NCBI RefSeq assembly: GCF_033958435.1
Contig: NC_134138.1
Location: 263,353,798-263,417,797 of the forward strand
DNA: 64,000 bases
Source of the DNA: Carettochelys insculpta
Taxonomy: Eukaryota > Chordata > Testudines > Carettochelyidae
Direction of reading: 5' to 3'
The notes under the pieces are model-generated. The model saw nothing but the letters and a program-made list of their open reading frames with translations. It searched no databases and was not told the DNA's origin. The translations under genes and the position numbers were made by a program. Positions 21,139 through 32,664 of this stretch are shown here, one piece after another (the first letter of the stretch is position 1; each line of letters starts with the position of its first letter).

Positions 21139-23720
21139 AAATTCTAACGAAGACTAAATACTTCCCCCTTGTAACGCTACAAATAAGAACATCTAAAAAG
21201 ACATTCCCAAAGAGGTGGCTAAGTAGGTGACGTTTGTAATGAAGTTTCAATGATCCCTGTTGGGAATAACAATTACAAATAAAAGCATCCCCCCGTTTGT
21301 TTTCAAGTTTAAAGCGGTGGGGTCATTTAATACACCGCTCCCGCCCTGGCCTTAGTTCGTCAGCTCTTGTTTTTATAGGAAACACGGTCCAACCAAACAG
21401 GCATGCGTGAGGTTTGTGAAGCCTTCAATGTGCCCAGCCCCACAACGAGCTGATTTGCAAACGCTCATGCTGCAGTCAGGCAGGACACCACCGCTCCGTT
21501 TGCAGAGCCCTGTAGCCGGAAGCCGAGCCTGGCCTTTCTTTCCCGGGGAATGCCAGGTACAGGGAGTTTTGCAGAACAGGGCTCGGCGTTTGACTATGTA
21601 GAGGCATCTAATGCAATATTCATGGCAAAGCGTCACGGGCGATTCCTGCTGCCGCTTCTCCTGGGTGCCGGGCTACCCTAGCGGCAGCCGGAGCACAGAA
21701 GAGGATTTGTGAATGAACAGCCCCGCTCTTGCCAGCTCACAGATCAGAGAGCCGAGCTCCGTGCACGGATCTGGTCCAATGAATCGCTGCACTATCAGCT
21801 CGATGACAATGCAGGGGTCATTCAGGACCTGCCAGCTCCGCGCACAGGCCTCTGCGGGAGAAAAGAGTCAGGCACTTCAAAGGCAGGTTGTCGGGATTCA
21901 GTGAAAAGGTTGTGCTCTCCCGGGGCGTCCCGCGCGCGGGTGTTTACATTAGGCAAAAGACGGGAAAGCAAGAAAAGAGGCGGAATGTCAGCTGGCTCCG
22001 AGCGAGAGGACGGGGCTGCAGGCGGCTGTGCCGAGGGGGCGTTTCACGTCAGCCTGTCTTACAGTGTGTGCGCGCCCTGTGGTACACAGACATTAGCTAT
22101 CACAGAAATAGCCCTCTCTGCTCCGCGGAGAGCGCGACAGACGTTGGAGTTTGCGTAGCTCCACCCAGATCGAGTCTGGGAAACACTGAACAGAATCTCA
22201 CACGCGATACACAAGTTTATATATTGCATTTAAACGCACCTCGAAGGTAGAAGTATATATAGTCATAGTGTACCTATGTCGTGTGCGCGGACCCACACCC
22301 ACACCCCCACCCCTAACCCTGCATGTATACCTGCATTGACATAACTCTGTCTGGATCGTCTCAGAGGTCGCCGTGACAGTGTGTAGCTTCTCCAAACCCA
22401 ACCAAACCAAACCAAGCCAAGCAGTCCTGTAGCACCTTCGAGACTCACACATTTCTTTGTTAGGTAACGAGCTTCCGTGGGTGCTTTCTGCTGGCTGACG
22501 TGCCAGGTTTTATCGCCGTGTAGGTTTTATTGACAACAACACACAACTGTGCAGTAACGATGTCAGAGGAGCGGAGTGACAAATGCACAATCAGGGTGTG
22601 TACGTGTAACAAATACACGCGCCCACGTCACGGCCCCGTGTGGAGCTATTTGGAGCGGTAGGCGGCTGTATGGCGGTACATTATCATTGTTGAGCTACGT
22701 CCTCTGGGTTTTCTCGGCTTCCTCACCGCAGGGTGTATTCATCCTGCCTGCCTGGGGCCGCTTGGCTCGGTAGCGGTGGACGCGGAGCGGCTCCCTCCCT
22801 AGCCCGCCGCCTTTTTTAATTAAACCCTTTCAACTTGCCGGGTGTTTACTGTCTTATGTAAAGTATCTAACCAAACAGAAAACGAGCCCTGCAAAGCGCC
22901 CCCACCCCACCCCGGCTTACCCCGGCATTGTTTTAGAAGCGTTGCGCCATGTCCCGGCCCCAGTGCCAGGAGGAAATGGCTTTCACTTGTCAAGCAGCTT
23001 TGCAAAGCAGAGACATGAAGGGGAAAAGCTCCTTAGGGGAGGGAGGTCACGGGGTTAGGGGAGATTAAAGACCCATTTTCTACCTCTCAGAGAAAGCAGG
23101 GAGAAGCCTGGCGAAATGTGCATCCCGGGGCAGGGCCCTCAGCCGGCGGCCGGCCTCCTAGGGGAGCTTGGTACCGCTCGGGCCGTGTTCCGCCCCTGCG
23201 CTGCCCCCAAGTGAGCGGGCGACCCTCGCGGGTTCGGGGAAGGGACCCAGGATCCCTGGGGCAGCTCGGGAGGGTCCCGGCCTGCAGAGGCAGCGGAGAG
23301 GGCGCGGAGGGTGGGTGGGTCGGAATCAGCACCGAAAGGATCCAGCTCCAAGCAGCCACCGGCCCTGCCCGTTAACTAGCCTCTGCCCCCGCCCCCGCCC
23401 CCGTCCTGCTTCTCAGGCCCTCCAGAGCTCCGGGGAACTCCTGTCCCGCTCCGGGCCCGGGCCGGGAGCACAGGCTGGGAGGCTGGGCAGAGAGCCGTCC
23501 GCGATGAAGCGCAGTGCCACGGCCTCTCCCGCTGCTCGGGCCTGTGCAGCAGATGGCCTGTGCTTTGCAGGCGTTATCGGGCACCCAAGGAGAAAGCAGA
23601 CAACTGCTGCTCCCCTCCCCCCAGTCAGCAGGTACGACGGGGCGTCTCCTACGTGCTGAAGCTGAAGAAGGATGTGTGGGATTTACGGCGGCTGCTGCTG
23701 GCTGGGCAGGAAAAAGGCCG
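21139..23720. other. Unique, partly CpG-rich noncoding region
   Basis: No gene or named repeat family. A paired-domain-like TCACGCATGC reads on the minus strand at 21410-21401. CpG-dense blocks occur at about 21.64-22.15 and 22.6-23.7 kb. Overlapping GC-rich open frames on both strands are chance. Confidence 0.35.
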
Positions 23721-23724
23721 GGTG

Positions 23725-23788
23725 TAATCCGAAAGGAGCCTTAATCCGAATCGAGCGTTTGTCCGAATCCAGCGTTAATCCGAATCAA
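23725..23788 (+). repeat. 17-bp tandem repeat carrying TAATCC sites (x4)
   Basis: TAATCCGAA occurs at 23725, 23742 and 23776, with a degenerate TTGTCCGAA unit at 23759: exact 17-bp spacing throughout, consensus TAATCCGAATCNAGCGT. TAATCC is the core bound by K50 homeodomains such as OTX, GSC and PITX. It could be a minor tandem repeat or a homotypic site cluster. Confidence 0.75.
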
Positions 23789-23789
23789 A

Positions 23790-25230
23790 GGGAACGTGTC
23801 AAGGAAGCATCTCCCCCCAACCCCAGTCTGAGAACTAGCCGCCTCCCCTGTTCCAATCACTGTCCTGTTTGTAGCCCCTGGCAGGGCCCAGGGCTTCCCA
23901 GTAGAGCCAAGAAGGGCCAAGCCATGTGCCCAGCAGCTCCTACGCTCCCGCCCCTGGCCCTGGCAGCTGAGGAAGGATGGCTGGCTGGGTTGGCACCAGG
24001 TGGCTGCGGCCTCAGGCGGAGCACCGGGGCTGTACTGCACAGGCCTAGCACAGCGCCCTTGGCTGGGTGTCTCTCGGAGGCCAGGCCTGTCTGCAGGAGC
24101 AGCGGGGAGTGGTGCAGGAAAGGGCCCCTGGCACAGCCGGCAATGGTGCCAGCAGGCTGGGAGGGACGGGTGTGAGCCCACCTGGGGAGGAGAGCATCCA
24201 GGCTGGAGCAGGTGGGTGACAAGGGACGAGACACGCGATGCCGGATGACAGGGGGCGCCACACACCGGGCTGACCCCGGTGCACCCCAGAGGCAGCACCT
24301 CATGTTGGGAAGGCCGGAGGGGTGCGAGAGGTAACTACGGCTTGGGGCCTCTCCCAACCACAGGTGCAGAGCAAAGGTGCCTCTCCACAGCCATCCTGGG
24401 CCCAGTGGCTCAGGCCAGCCCCGCGAGCGCCTTGCGCAGAAGTGTGGCTCCCGCCCTGGGCGGTGGGTGCAGCTAGTGGGCCTTACCGTCGCCTCCCGGC
24501 CCACCAGGTGCGGAGCGCAGGGACGCGGCAGTGTCCGACGGGCCGGGCTGGCCGGGGCTGCAGTGGGCGCAAGGAACAGCGGGGTGCAGTCACTGCGCGG
24601 GGCGGGCCGGGGTTGGCAGCTCAGGCGGGGAAGGGCAGGGGACCCTGGGGAACACTTCTCGGTGGGTAAGGCTCTGCTTGGGCGCTGCAGTCCCTTGGGG
24701 AGCAGCTCCCAGGCCCTGCTACTGACCTCTGCAAGGCTGGACAGAGAAGCCATGGCTGGCTGGCTCACTGGATGCGGTGGGGCAGGGAGGTTGCAGGGAT
24801 GTTTGCTATTAGCCTCCTGCCTCCACCTCATGTTCTTCTGCAGGGCTGATCAGGGCAGCACTGGCACTTCCTGGGAGTCCATCCTACTACTGCTGCTACC
24901 TCTGAGTGGGACTTGGCTCTGGGGTAGCTGCAGGGTGCCTGGCTGGGCTGTGCCCTTGGGCGAGATCCCTCTCAAGAGCAGAGCACCTCTGGGGGCGGGA
25001 GGCAGGAGAGATTCCTTCACAACAGCTCTTGCCTTGTGGGGAGGGTGAGTGGAGCCACTTGCTCCCTGCCTCCCGGAGCTGCATCGACTGGCTTGTGAAG
25101 ACTCTCAGGCCTCCCCAGCAAGGAGAGGCAGAAACATGGCAGATGTTGTCATCTTAACTGTTGCTACCGATCTGCCAGGTGTTTGTCTGGGTTAGAGGCT
25201 GGGAGGAAGGCTTCCCTTCTGATCCAGGCA
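23790..25230. other. GC-rich noncoding stretch
   Basis: GC-rich but less CpG-rich than the preceding block. The longest frame (23857-24831 minus, 324 codons) is Pro/Ser/Ala-rich without recognisable domains and overlaps equally long frames on the other strand, so I do not call it a gene. Confidence 0.4.
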
Positions 25231-25234
25231 CTGA

Positions 25235-25397
25235 GAGAGCAGACCCTCAGATCTGGTGCCAAATTCCTATTTCTGCCACAGACTGCCTGTGTGACCATGA
25301 GCGAGTCATTTAAATTCACTGTACCCAGGTGGCCTATCTGTAAAATGGGGTGAAATGCTTTCTTTCTCCCAGCCTCTTCTGTCGTGTTTACTGAGAC
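25235..25397 (+). repeat. MIR/CORE-SINE relic, left part
   Basis: CTGTGTGACCATGAGCGAGT CATTTAAATT and CTATCTGTAAAATGGGGTGA are the classic MIR core. The hAT element begins at 25398, and TGTAAGCTCTTTGGGATCGA at 26291-26310 resembles the 3' continuation of such SINEs, so the relic appears split by the transposon. Confidence 0.75.
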
Positions 25398-26282
25398 CAG
25401 CGGTTCTCAACCTTTTCCAGACAGGGACCCGTTTTGACAGTTCAGGAAGACTTGGTGACCCAAAGCAATTAAAAAACTGTGAGGGGTGGGGAGCAGAGCT
25501 GTAACTAGTGCCTGAGGCAAGAATATAAAATGGTGCCCCCTCACATTTTTATATTCATAATAGTTATTTCATAGAAAAGGGGAAATATATTAATATAATA
25601 ATAACACAACATTTATGACAGTTAATCAGAGCTGTGGTGGTGGAAAGACATTTATCCCTAAACTGCTCCCCCCCAGCTTAAACCCCACAGTCAGGGGGTT
25701 GGTGAGTCATACTCAGGGGCTGTAGGGGGCTAGTGGAGTCACACTCAGGGGCTAGAAGTCAGTCTCTCACAGGCTGGAGGGAGGTAGGGACGGCACAGGA
25801 CCTTTGTAGCCGGAAGCCAGCTGGGCAGTGGTGCTCCGGCCAGTTGTGGCAGTCACCAGGGAGTGGGGGGGAACCCTGACCCCCACAGTTGGAAGACAGC
25901 TGGAACACAGAGCCATGGCCAGCAGCGCCAGCTGCGGGAACCCTGCTTAGGTCTACTGGGACCCCACCTGCTGCATAGGCTGGATGCCAGGCTGATCAGC
26001 TCTGCCCTCTCTTCCAACCTCCGACTCCGGCCCCCACCTCACCTGAGCTGGGCACTGCTCCTGAGGTATGCACTTCTCTGCCCTGCAGCTGAAATGGTTC
26101 TCAATTTCACTGATTGGCTTAACTGCCTGAAGGCTGTTAATCCAATTAAGAAGTTGAGTACCACTTCAGTGTGAATGGCTTCTTAATAGGCACCTGTAGA
26201 GCTGCCCAGACCAGCCAGTGACCCTTTTGAAATGCAATGGCGACCCATGTTTGGGTCCCAACACGTAGGTTGGGAAACCCTG
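25398..26282. mobile_element. hAT-type non-autonomous DNA transposon (885 bp)
   Basis: Terminal inverted repeats CAGCGGTTCTCAACC (left) and GGTTGGGAAACCCTG (right). Flanking 8-bp sequences ACTGAGAC (25390-25397) and ACTTATAC (26283-26290) match at 6/8, as expected for an old hAT duplication. No transposase frame; the interior is AT-rich near 25.55 kb and Ser/Pro-coding noise elsewhere. Confidence 0.8.
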
Positions 26283-26329
26283 ACTTATACTGTAAGCTCT
26301 TTGGGATCGAGACTATCTTTTAATAGGGA

Positions 26330-27540
26330 TCTATAGAACACATGCCACAAAAAGCTCCTGATGTCAGCAGAGACCACTATCAATAACCATAATGGTAGTA
26401 ATAAATTGTTGCGTAGATGCTGGGAACGGGCAACCATGGACACCTACTGGAATCAGTACTTCTTCCATACCCGTCCTTTACTGCTTAGGTTGGGAGAGGG
26501 TCTCTCTTCTGGGGGAATCACGGGGAGCCCAGAAATATGGCACTAGATTTTGTGTCATCCCACGCTTGACAGACTCACCCACAACTTGCACTATATCTTT
26601 CCTAGTGTGGTGTCAAATGCAAGGCCCTCTAAGAATAACAGCACCCCCAGAAGCTGAGCAAGATTTACTACAAGTCACACGTTGCTGGAATTCTGCTGGT
26701 GCTGTTTGGCTCTTCCACAGCAGCTGCAGTGTCCTTGATATTTGGAGCAGGCATGCAGGAGAAAGTGGGCAGAGGAGGATCTTCCCCTCCTGAAGTGTGT
26801 GCATGTAAATTGGCCGAGGGAATTACTGACATTAGATCACTTTGTTTTCAGTTTTGCCAATGTCATTCAGTGAAAAGAATCATGTAACAAATTCCAGCCA
26901 TTCCCACCAGGCGTGCCACTCCAAGGCTCCCACAGCCAAAACAACAACTGTTCTGATGAGAGCAAACAAGATTAATCTTGGTGTCCCTTGCAGACATCCA
27001 AAAGTCACATTAGTTCCACAGAGGTGTCACCCCCTGTCCATGTCTGAACCAAAAATCACAGCTTCAGGCTTCCATATCACTGTGTCTGTAAAAGGCCCTG
27101 CCTGCCTTTCAAAGAATGCATTTTTTGAACAGCATTTTTGACTGAAGTGAGTCCTAACGCGAAATAAAAAGACAGCTCATTCTCTCAGACTGATCTCCTT
27201 CCAGCTCTGTGGCCCTGCACTGCACAGCACGGCTTTGTTGAATTCACAGTGCAGTGCAGTGCAAACAGTGGCAATAGCTTGATCCTGAGTCTCCTCACAG
27301 CCTAGCATAAATCATTCAATGACACCACTTCAAAACCAGTGCGAGAGGAGAATCAGACCCTTTATTTCTCAGAGAACAATACGAGACTGGGGATATCACT
27401 TCTCCTTCCCTTTATTGCCTATCCTCTCTGCATCCCAATTTTTAATGCAAAAAATCTCACAATAGGTGTTATCAGCTATTGCAGCATAGCATCTTCTACT
27501 ATCTGTCAAGAAATTAACGTCTCTATTACACACACTCTTT
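26330..27540. other. Intergenic, nothing recognised
   Basis: Unique-looking sequence with only short frames. No repeat family, splice pattern or RNA gene identified. Confidence 0.5.
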
Positions 27541-27544
27541 AAAT

Positions 27545-27653
27545 CAGAGTTTCTCAAACTTTTTTTTAATAAAGTACCCCTTTAAAAAAATACAAGTACC
27601 TCCAGATGTCTCTTGTGTACCGCTCAGCGTACACATACCACCAGTTGAGAAAC
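27545..27653. mobile_element. Short hAT-like MITE
   Basis: CAGAGTTTCTCAAAC at the left and GTTGAGAAACATGG at the right form imperfect inverted ends of the hAT style. About 108 bp, with no clear target duplication. Confidence 0.5.
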
Positions 27654-27753
27654 ATGGTCCTAAGGTAATCTGAGGTCTTGAAACAGGTGCCATTCAACCT
27701 TTCCAGATTACTGTACCCTTTGCAGGAGTCAGATTTGTTTTGCATACCACCAT

Positions 27754-29345
27754 GTGCTGAGGGAATTGGCAGATATCATTGCAAAGCCTTTGTCTATTAT
27801 CTTTGAAAACCCATGGAGATTGGGAGAGGTCCTAGATGATGGGAAAAAGGCAAATGGAGTGCCCATCTTTAAAAAGGGAAAGAAGGACAACGCAGGGAGC
27901 TATAGACCAGTCAGCCTCACCTCAGTCCCTGGTAAAACCATGGAGGGGATCCTCAAGGGATCCATTCTGGAGCACTTGGAAGAGGGGAAAGCGATCAAGT
28001 GTAGTCAAAATGGATTTACTAAGGGCAAGACGTGCCTGACCAATCTGATTAGCTTCTGTGATGACGTAACTGGCTCTGTGGACATGGGAAAGTCAGAGGA
28101 TAGCCGTGTCTACACGTGCACGCTACTTCGAAGCAGCGGTACTAACTTCGAAATAGCGCCCGTCACGGCTACACGTGTTGGGCGCTATTTCGATGTTAAC
28201 ATCGACGTTAAGCGGCGAGACGTCGAAGCCGCTAACCCCATGAGGGGATAGGAATAGCGCCCTACTTCGACGTTCAACGTCGAAGTAGGGACCGTGTAGT
28301 CGTTGCGCGTCCCGCAACATCGAAATTGCGGGGTCCTCCATGGCGGCCATCAGCTGAGGGGTTGAGAGACACTCTCTCTCCAGCCCCTGCGGGGCTTTAT
28401 GGTCACCGTGTGCAGCAGCCCTTAGCCCAGGGCTTCTGGCTGCTGCTGCTGCAGCTGGGGATCCATGCTGCATGCACAGGGTCTGCAACCAGTTGTCGGC
28501 TCTGTGGATCTTGTGTTGTTTAGTGCAAGTGTGTCTGGGAGGGGCCCTTTAAGGGAGCGGCTTGCTGTTGAGTCCGCCCTGTGACCCTGTCTGCAGCTGT
28601 GCCTGGCACCCTTATTTCAATGTGTGCTACTGTGGCGTGTAGACGTTCCCTCGCAGCGCCTATTTCGATGTGGTGCTGCGCAACGTCGATGTTGAACGTC
28701 GACGTTGCCAGCCCTGGAGGACATGTAGACGTTACTCATCGAAATAGCCTATTTTGATGTAGCGTTCACGTGTAGACGTAGCCGATGTGATATACCTTGA
28801 CTTTAGCAAAGCTTTTGATACAGTCTACCACAACATTCTTGCCCATAAGTTAAGGAAATATGGATTGGATCCATAGATTGTTAGATGGATAGAAAGCTGG
28901 CTTGATGGAGGGGCCCAATGGGTGGTGGTAAATGGCTCAATGTCTGGCTGGTGATCCGTTTCAAGTGGAGTGCCCCAAGGACTGGTCCTAGGGCCAGTGC
29001 TGTTCAACATCCTTATTAATGACCTGGATGAGGGGATGGATTGCACCCTCAGCAAATTTGTGGATGACATTAAGCTAGGGAGTCAGGGAGATACATTGGA
29101 GGGCAGGGATAGGGTCCAGAGTGACCTAAGCAAATTGGAGGATTGGGCCAAAAGAAATTTGATGAGGTTCAACAAGGGGAAGTGTAGAGTCCCAAGCACT
29201 GTTACAGGCTGGGGACCAACTGGCTAAGTAGCAGTGCATCAGAGAAAGACCTGGGGATTCCAGTGGATGAGAGGCTGGATATGAGTCAAGAGTGTGCCCT
29301 GGTAGCCAAGATGGCTAATGGCATATTGGCATGCATTTGGAGCAG
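27754..29345 (+). mobile_element. CR1 LINE reverse-transcriptase fragment, interrupted
   Basis: The plus-strand translation shows CR1 RT landmarks: VLRELADIIAKPLSIIF, YRPVSLTSVPGK, GFTKGKTCLTNLI, then after the 682-bp insertion [31 protein letters not shown] and the catalytic-box variant FVDDIKLG. It is broken by stops and a frameshift and truncated at both ends. A Harbinger-like element sits at 28102-28783 with GAT on both sides, so the two CR1 parts join cleanly across it. Dead copy. Confidence 0.9.
28102..28783 (-). mobile_element. Harbinger-like MITE, copy A (682 bp), inside CR1
   Basis: The right end CGTGTAGACGTAGCC mirrors the left end AGCCGTGTCTACACGTG. 3-bp duplication GAT (28099-28101 and 28784-28786). 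The interior is full of TTCGA/TCGAA palindromes and is the most diverged of the five family copies. The 121-codon frame shared by the family is open on the minus strand at 28123-28488. Confidence 0.85.
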
Positions 29346-30290
29346 ATTTCACAGATAATAGTCAAAGACTCTGCAATAACATCTGCCAATTCCCTCAGTA
29401 CATTTGGATGCATTAAATCCAGACCCATGGATTTGTGTGCATCTAAGTTTTCAAAATAGCTCTTAACCTGTTCTTTCCCCACTGAGGGCTGCACACCTCC
29501 TTCCAATACTGCATTGCGTAGTGCCATATTTGGGGTGCTGACCTTGTCTGTTGTGAAAGTAGAAAGAATTATATTGTAAGAGTGAGATGAATTATACTGT
29601 AATAATAGTGTAAGTTCAAGAACAGGAAAGAGAAGATTATGTTAATGTTGTTTGTAGGTATGCAGGATGGATCAGAGTGGAGCCAGGTGTGTCTGGGATA
29701 ACAGAAAAAGGAACATTAGATGTTAGACAGAAAGTAATTGAGATAACCAGGGAGATACGGACAGGAGGTTGCTGAGGCTTGATATGGAAATGAAGATATG
29801 TGACTTGTCTCATGGGAAACGTGAGTCCTGCCCCTTTTGTAATCTTGTTAATTTTGCTTTCTTTCATCTGTATAAATCAAGGGGTTTGAGCCCTGTATGG
29901 CACTCATATTTTCTGGGTGCATTAGCAGAGCAGCTTTGCTAATAAACAGAGTGGTCTGACAAATTTGTGAGTCCCGAGTCTGACTTTGACACCATGAAGA
30001 CTGAAGCAAAGAGAGCACTGAGTACTTCAGGCTGTCCCACATCATCTGTCACCAGGTTACCTCCCTCACCCAGTAAAGTCCCCACAGCCTCCCTGATACC
30101 CTCTTATTATTAACATGCCTGTAGAAACCCTTTTTGTTGTCCTTCACATTCCTTGCCAGCTGCAATTCCAATTGTGCTTTTGCTTTCCTGATTACCCTCC
30201 GGCATTCTCCAGCCATATATTTATACTCCTCCTTAGTCATCTGTCCGCTTCTTATACACATCCTTTTTGAGTTTAAGTGCACTCACAGCC
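29346..30290 (-). mobile_element. CR1 LINE fragment, opposite orientation, split by an LTR
   Basis: The minus-strand translation carries the CR1 region upstream of the RT core: MTKEEYKYMAGECRRVIRKA ... QLELQLARNVKDNKK (near 30.2 kb) and, beyond the LTR, HPNVLRELADVIAESLTII (near 29.4 kb). It meets the plus-strand CR1 fragment head-on near 29345, where both cover the VLRELAD segment. Noncoding relic. Confidence 0.85.
29552..29991 (+). mobile_element. Solo LTR of an endogenous retrovirus-like element (about 440 bp)
   Basis: Begins TGTGAAAG and ends CTTTGACA (imperfect short inverted ends, TG...CA). TATAAAT lies at 29871-29877 and AATAAA at 29941-29946, in the order and spacing expected for U3-R-U5. 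It interrupts the minus-strand CR1. No convincing 4-6-bp target duplication, so the exact ends are uncertain. No internal viral genes are present. Confidence 0.65.
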
Positions 30291-30299
30291 TTAAGTCAT

Positions 30300-32450
30300 T
30301 TAAATTAGATGCACACACTTTCTCACTTTCCTTGGAAGGCACACAGCGCAGTGAGGGCCCTGACCATGGTGAGTTCAACTAGAAACTATGGCGGCGGCAC
30401 AAGGGAATCAATACATGCACATAGGGCCACTATTCTGAACATTGGCACTGGTTTCCACTGGCAGGGGTGATAGCAGCTCATATCTCATTTTGGCAGATAA
30501 CAAAGAATGTAAGAGTACAGCTCTTGTGGGTGATGTGTGGGAAGTGCACAAGGGTCATATGCACCCCGATAATCTTCTCCCGCTCCTGCACTCACTATCA
30601 GCCTTCAAGCCTCACACTTGCTGGCAGCAGCACAGCTAAGCAAACAGGAAGTGGATTTTCAAAAATTCCTGGGCCTTTGCAGTGGGAGGGTTGCATGTTT
30701 GCGTACCTCACTGCAGGGCAGCTGGGTTTGAGCTGATGACCACAGTAGCCAAAGTGGGCATTGTGGGCCCCCTCACGGAGGCCTCTTCGGGTGACATAAG
30801 CAGCACAGTGTTTCCACATTCACACTCTAAGAACATCACAAAAAGCTCTGAGCTGCTTGGATGGGTCGTTTTCTTATGTCATTGTCGCAAGGGAATTACA
30901 TTGGCTGGAGGAACTGTAGTATGTAAATCTGCACTGTTTTGTCACCAAAAGCTGACATTTATTGGCAAAATTTAGTTTAGTCACAGCCTAAGTATGTTTC
31001 CTGTGGTACAATTGTTCTTCTCAAGCTCTGCCCAGGATCACCAGAGTATGATTGGCTTTACAAGCTGTCCCCACTCAGTGATCTCCTGTCTAAAAATACC
31101 TCTGCAGGTGTGTCTATTTCAGATCAAAAAGCTTCTACCAAGGACAGCCCACAAGCTGCTATCAGAAGAATGATTTGTCATAGACATTTTGCCCAGGCTT
31201 ACCCAAAGTAACCAATACAGCATTTATATTGAGTATGGCATCTTCAAATGCTCACAACGAAGCAGGTTTCACAGGGCACTCTGCAAAGTAGAGTTTTCCC
31301 ATCTGCAGGTTAGTGATCAGGAGGTACATGACAGTGAAATTAAAATTACATGTCCGATATCTCACTGGAAGTCTATGAGCAACAACAAAATAAGAACTTC
31401 AGAGTTCCTCAAATTCAGCGCCTCACCCAAATGCCTGGACTTGGAGCACTGATGGTTGTGATTGTTCTTTTTATTATTATTTCAAAATGCTTTTTTATCC
31501 ACAGGGAAATCTCTGTAAGGAGATCAGAAGCCTGTCCTGTATCCATACTAGAATGTGTGCTGGACAGAACTCAGTGTTGGATCCACACCTGCCTTACTTT
31601 ATCTTCTCAGTGTTAAACTTGTATGAAGAAATGATAATAATAATATATTTGTAATTACATTGTACTTTTTATCCACAACTTCAAAGCATGTTACATTAAT
31701 CCTTACAGCATGTCTGCAAAAGAGGTTAACATTATCTGAGGAATTTATCAGCTTTTTGTGTTGGGGTGTAACTTAGCCCTGTGCAGAAGGGCACCACAAG
31801 GTCCATGCAACACTTAAATCCTACTTAAGACCAAGGCAGTACTTAAGTCCCACTTCAGTCCATTGAGCTTAACCAGAGTTCATATGTTGCATAGGGCTTA
31901 GCTGGGACTTAGGACTTGCGTGTGCCGCTGTGCCAGCCTTCTACACAGGGCTGAATTTCACTTAATGTAGATAAATTCTAAAAGTAATTCTCAGTCCACT
32001 GACTGTTTGTTTCAGCAGTTCTTTGTGAGCATTTAATGGATCAAAATTTGCACTGTGTTGCTTAGCTTTGATTAGACAAATAGATCATACAGTATTTCCT
32101 CAGTTCCCTGACTGAACAAACATTACTCTTAGGATCAGGTTTCAAAATTTCAAGTCTCAGTGAACATTTTCTAATATTTGCTTAAGATGTGTTCTTCCCA
32201 CAAACTTCCTACTCAGGAAATGAAAGTCTGAGACTATCCATGGAAAACAAGTGAAAACTTGTGTGAACATAGCCAAACCAAATTCTGTTTATTTGCGTGA
32301 AAAGTCATGGATATTTTAGTGAGCTATTCACTCAGCTCCAGGAGTTGAGGAGCTAGATTTATCTCATTCCTCCTTTGTGGGATACAACCTTTACAGAACT
32401 TGTCCAATGCAGGATATATCTATTTAAAGATCCTGTAATATTTTGACATA
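30300..32450. other. Intergenic, nothing firm
   Basis: No coding gene. A weak MIR-like segment (CTTCAAAGCATGTTACATTA) lies near 31680-31740. Otherwise unremarkable sequence. Confidence 0.45.
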
Positions 32451-32451
32451 T

Positions 32452-32522
32452 TATCATAGAATCAGAGAATCCTAGGGCTAGAAGGGAGGTCATCATGTTC
32501 AACTGTCTCAGAAGCCTGCTGG
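32452..32522 (-). mobile_element. CR1 3'-end fragment
   Basis: ATCATAGAATCAGAGAATCC TAGGGCTAGAAGG is the reverse complement of a CR1 terminus. About 70 bp. Confidence 0.75.
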
Positions 32523-32664
32523 TAAGGTAGCAAAGCAGAAAATGGGCTAGTTATGTAGTTTTGCAAAAGTCTATTAATAAGACTATTACCATGTCATACA
32601 CAGTTTTATGGGTAGCCAAGCTTCAGAGTAAGAAGTTTGCCTTTCCACATTGGAGACCCTTTAA

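Noticed and set aside
23857..24831. 324-codon minus-strand frame
   Set aside because: Low-complexity Pro/Ser/Ala composition with equally long overlapping frames on the other strand.
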